Made by a program: the position numbers and the translations under genes. From the NCBI GenBank assembly GCA_003554865.1, contig PWHJ01000206.1:1-33159 (forward strand): a DNA stretch of 33,159 bases. Reading direction: 5' to 3'. Each line of letters opens with the position of its first letter. The first letter of the stretch is position 1. Positions 31,133-33,159 of this stretch are shown here, piece after piece. The notes under the pieces were generated by a model. The model saw nothing but the letters and a program-made list of their open reading frames with translations. It was not told the DNA's origin and ran no database searches. The stretch comes from Bacteroidota bacterium. GTDB lineage: Bacteria > Bacteroidota > Bacteroidia > Bacteroidales > PUMT01.

Positions 31133-32932
31133 TTACTTGTCAAATAACAATGAAATACCAATTGCTCCGTTTCCGGCATGAATTCCAATTACCGGCGAAA
31201 TATCAACCACTGAAACAGGCTTTTTACCGGTAATTTGCAGCATCCTCTCTTCCGACTCCTTAGCTCCCTGAGGGTTATCAGCATGCAGTAAAATGTAGTT
31301 CCAGATAATCCTTCCCCGGCTGATTTTTTCAATATGGGCATAAATTTTTTTTAAACTGGCCCGCTGACTGAAGGTTTTTCCGAACAGAACTGATTTTCCG
31401 TTCTCATTCATAGAAATAACAGGGTTTAAACCAAGCAAAGAGGCTATAAATCCTTTTGGCCGGGAGACCCGTCCTCCTTTTATCATGTATTTTAAATTTC
31501 TTACACTCACGAAAATTTTTGCCTCTGCCACATCGGCTTCAACCGATTTCACTATTGATTCCAGTGGATTCCCTGATTCAATAAGCCGGGCTGTTTTAAG
31601 CACCAGCAAACCAAGTGCTCCTGATAAATTTTTAGAATCAATTACGTGAACCGGCTTGTTAAACTCCTTTTGTATTCTTTCGCCTGCTTTTACACTGTTT
31701 GCAAAGGTTCCGCTAAAATGTCCGGTAAGGTGCAGGGCTATAATAGCATCATAATGAGAGGCCAGGTGTGAATAGAGGTTGGTAAATGCCTGTTCGTTAA
31801 TTTGAGATGTTTTAGGGGATTCTTTGCAGGAATCAAGCAGTTCGTAGAATTGGCCTGGTTGAATAGTAAGCTTGTCCAGATAATGATTGTCCCCGAAATT
31901 CAGGTTTATGGGAACAACGTTGATTTGATAAAAGTCTATCAGCTCCCGGGACAAATCGCAGGTTGAGTCAGTTACCAGGGCTATGCTCCACTTTCTTTTA
32001 GTGATAATTTCCTGCTGGCGTATCATGTCATCGGCTTTCTGATATGTAATTGTTCCAATATCTTTCAGCTGATGAAAAAGTTCTGCAGGATGGTTTGTGT
32101 GCAGATGTATCCTGCAAATGCTCTCAGATCCGGCAATAACAACCGAGTCTCCGCTTTTGCCCAGGATTTCCCCGAGCAGCGATTTATTAACGGTAATGTT
32201 TTTCATGATGGCTTCGGTGCAAAAACGGTGCGTTATTTCCCCGGAAGTAACATCTTCTGAATGAACAAGCGAGACGCTTTCCTGTGATTTGTTTTTCAGA
32301 CTGCGGATGTCCCTGTTTATTATAAAATCAGTAACTCCCTTGATGAACAGGACAAAACCTTTTGCACCGGCATCCACAAAGCCGGTCTTTTTCAGGGTTT
32401 TTAATTTTAAGGTTGTCTCCGCCAGGGATTTTTCCAGCACATCAATTGAGTCGATCATAACGCGCCTGAAATCGTGTATTGCCTCTTTCTGGCTGTTCAG
32501 AAATTCTGACCATTCCTTGATAACAGTCAGCATGGTTCCCTCAACAGGGTTGGCAACGGATTCGTACATATAGGGAACTGATTTTTTTACACTTTCTGCA
32601 AAGTCAGTCAGGGTAATAGCATGTTTGTTCTGTGTTTCAAGATTCAAACCGTGCAAAAACTGCGCTAAAATTACTCCTGAATTTCCTCTTGCCCCAACCA
32701 GGGCAGCTTCTGCAATATTATTTACAGTTTTTTTATAGGAGTTGCTTGGTGTGATAGTGTCAATAACAGAGCGAACAGTAGAGGCAAGATTTGTGCCCGT
32801 ATCTTTATCATCCACGGGGAATACATTTATACTGTTTAAATCTGCCTGATTGCTCAGTATCTGATTTCCTCCTGCAATAAATGCATAGTAAAGAAACTTC
32901 CCGTTTACTTCCTGTGCTTCGGTTTTATACAT
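31133..32932 (-). CDS. DAK2-DegV fusion protein (FakA-like kinase plus FakB-like fatty-acid-binding domain)
   Basis: A 599-residue protein. Residues 1 to about 200 are a DAK2/DhaL-type ATP-binding domain: FPVDDKDTGTNLAST with Asp41/42/44 for Mg-ATP, ARGNSGVILAQFLHGL and DAGAKGFVLF. Residues about 225-315 match the FakA middle domain (FCTEAIM, GDSVVIAG, RIHLHTNHP). From about 320 a complete DegV/FakB domain follows: ALVTDSTCDLS, SPKTSQINEQAF, HLTGHFSGTFANS, IDSKNLSGALG and NLKYMIKGGRVSRPKG. In Firmicutes FakA and FakB are separate and phosphorylate exogenous fatty acids. Here kinase and carrier are one chain, so acyl-phosphate production is the likely role (inference). Confidence 0.9.
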   Translation of the reverse strand: MYKTEAQEVNGKFLYYAFIAGGNQILSNQADLNSINVFPVDDKDTGTNLASTVRSVIDTITPSNSYKKTVNNIAEAALVGARGNSGVILAQFLHGLNLETQNKHAITLTDFAESVKKSVPYMYESVANPVEGTMLTVIKEWSEFLNSQKEAIHDFRRVMIDSIDVLEKSLAETTLKLKTLKKTGFVDAGAKGFVLFIKGVTDFIINRDIRSLKNKSQESVSLVHSEDVTSGEITHRFCTEAIMKNITVNKSLLGEILGKSGDSVVIAGSESICRIHLHTNHPAELFHQLKDIGTITYQKADDMIRQQEIITKRKWSIALVTDSTCDLSRELIDFYQINVVPINLNFGDNHYLDKLTIQPGQFYELLDSCKESPKTSQINEQAFTNLYSHLASHYDAIIALHLTGHFSGTFANSVKAGERIQKEFNKPVHVIDSKNLSGALGLLVLKTARLIESGNPLESIVKSVEADVAEAKIFVSVRNLKYMIKGGRVSRPKGFIASLLGLNPVISMNENGKSVLFGKTFSQRASLKKIYAHIEKISRGRIIWNYILLHADNPQGAKESEERMLQITGKKPVSVVDISPVIGIHAGNGAIGISLLFDK

Positions 32933-32980
32933 AAATTATCAATAAAGTGAATCAATATCTGCATTATTATTGACCACCCA

Positions 32981-32994
32981 TGAGCTAAAGCTCA
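32981..32994. repeat. palindrome TGAGCT-AA-AGCTCA in the leader of the DegV fusion gene
   Basis: A perfect 6-bp inverted repeat with a 2-nt spacer, of the REP-like kind found between Bacteroidota genes (flanked by CCCA and CAAAAT). If the promoter at 33022-33054 is used, it lies in the 5' leader about 50 nt before the start codon. Confidence 0.45.
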
Positions 32995-33021
32995 CAAAAT
33001 AACATACCTGTTAAATTATAT

Positions 33022-33054
33022 TAAAGATAACACAATACTACTTAAAAATCCAAA
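33022..33054 (-). promoter_or_regulatory. candidate promoter of the DegV fusion gene
   Basis: On the minus strand TTTG (33054-33051) is followed after 21 bp by TATCTTTA (33029-33022), one mismatch from TAnnTTTG. Spacing fits the Bacteroidota -33/-7 arrangement, and the start would lie about 85 nt before the ATG at 32932. Confidence 0.4.
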
Positions 33055-33068
33055 TTGAAAATTTAGCG

Positions 33069-33083
33069 CCGGGATTCACCCGG
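33069..33083. repeat. REP-like hairpin CCGGG-ATTCA-CCCGG
   Basis: Perfect 5-bp GC arms with a 5-nt loop, preceded by TTTAGCG. A related end (GGTGCTAAAT) occurs near 31061. The last 75 bases of the window after this hairpin show nothing assignable; a minus-strand ATG at 33159 opens only 27 codons. Confidence 0.4.
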
Positions 33084-33159
33084 TTTTTGAACAAAGGCTA
33101 CTCAATCGTGGCCAATTTGGTTTAACTCCACCCTTGAATACTTTGTATCCTTTGTCCAT

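Noticed and set aside
33076-33159. Minus-strand frame of 27 codons starting exactly at the window edge
   Set aside because: Too short, and it runs through the REP-like hairpin; no protein features.
1-33159. tRNA, rRNA, CRISPR arrays, complete insertion sequences, riboswitches
   Set aside because: I found no cloverleaf, rRNA signature, regularly spaced repeats, intact transposase with terminal repeats, or known riboswitch core.

Overview
The window looks like a chromosomal segment of a Bacteroidota bacterium, probably class Bacteroidia. The evidence is the gene families present: a LytS/LytTR two-component pair, membrane-anchored AraC regulators, a DUF418 protein, the PF17131-type LolA-like protein with FtsX permeases, FISUMP and PKD domains, and Bacteroidota-style TAnnTTTG promoter boxes. 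Composition is moderately AT-rich. I see no tRNA, rRNA or CRISPR array.

Layout. 1-3090 (+): an edge-truncated GyrI-like protein, an alpha/beta hydrolase, a small frame-disrupted membrane ORF and a DUF418 membrane protein. 3104-7456 (-): an operon for a LolA-like outer-membrane lipoprotein-sorting protein, two FtsX/MacB-like permeases and a LolD-like ATPase, ending in the tail of a lost outer-membrane protein. Its promoter region carries two exact 10-bp direct repeats 21 bp apart, the layout of a LytTR operator. 7715-12259 (-): a prolyl-iminopeptidase-like hydrolase, a possible small ORF, a LytTR response regulator and a LytS-type histidine kinase with two PAS domains. 12291-13429 (-): a truncated FAD oxidoreductase behind an alpha/beta hydrolase. 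13988-18053 (+): a membrane AraC regulator, remnants of outer-membrane proteins, a flavodoxin-domain protein and an unrecognised secreted protein. 18154-22076 (-): an AAA_14/DUF4143 ATPase, a chimeric transposase-PKD-FISUMP ORF and an M28 peptidase, with several gene relics. 22255-24806: an ATPase fragment, a radical SAM protein, a small ORF and a conserved lipoprotein. 25060-29094 (+): a HigB/HigA-ImmA toxin-antitoxin pair and an RHH/PIN pair, separated by relics (FMN-binding-like, MATE, methyltransferase). 29223-32932: a glutathione peroxidase, a 42-residue winged-helix protein with a strong terminator, a DUF1295 membrane reductase and a FakA-FakB-like fusion (DAK2 plus DegV), set among REP-like palindromes.

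Two themes dominate. First, a plausible regulatory circuit: the sensor kinase/LytTR pair (9102-12259) may control the lipoprotein-sorting/ABC operon (3309-7456) through the tandem repeats at 7572-7602. Second, heavy gene decay between 12.3 and 28.4 kb, including paralogous relics of the same oxidoreductase and hydrolase, a transposase fused to an unrelated domain protein, and toxin-antitoxin modules placed among the debris. Several frame breaks are single-base changes in homopolymer runs, so some 'pseudogenes' could be sequencing or assembly errors. The nonsense codon in the outer-membrane gene, the internal deletions and the fusions cannot be explained that way.
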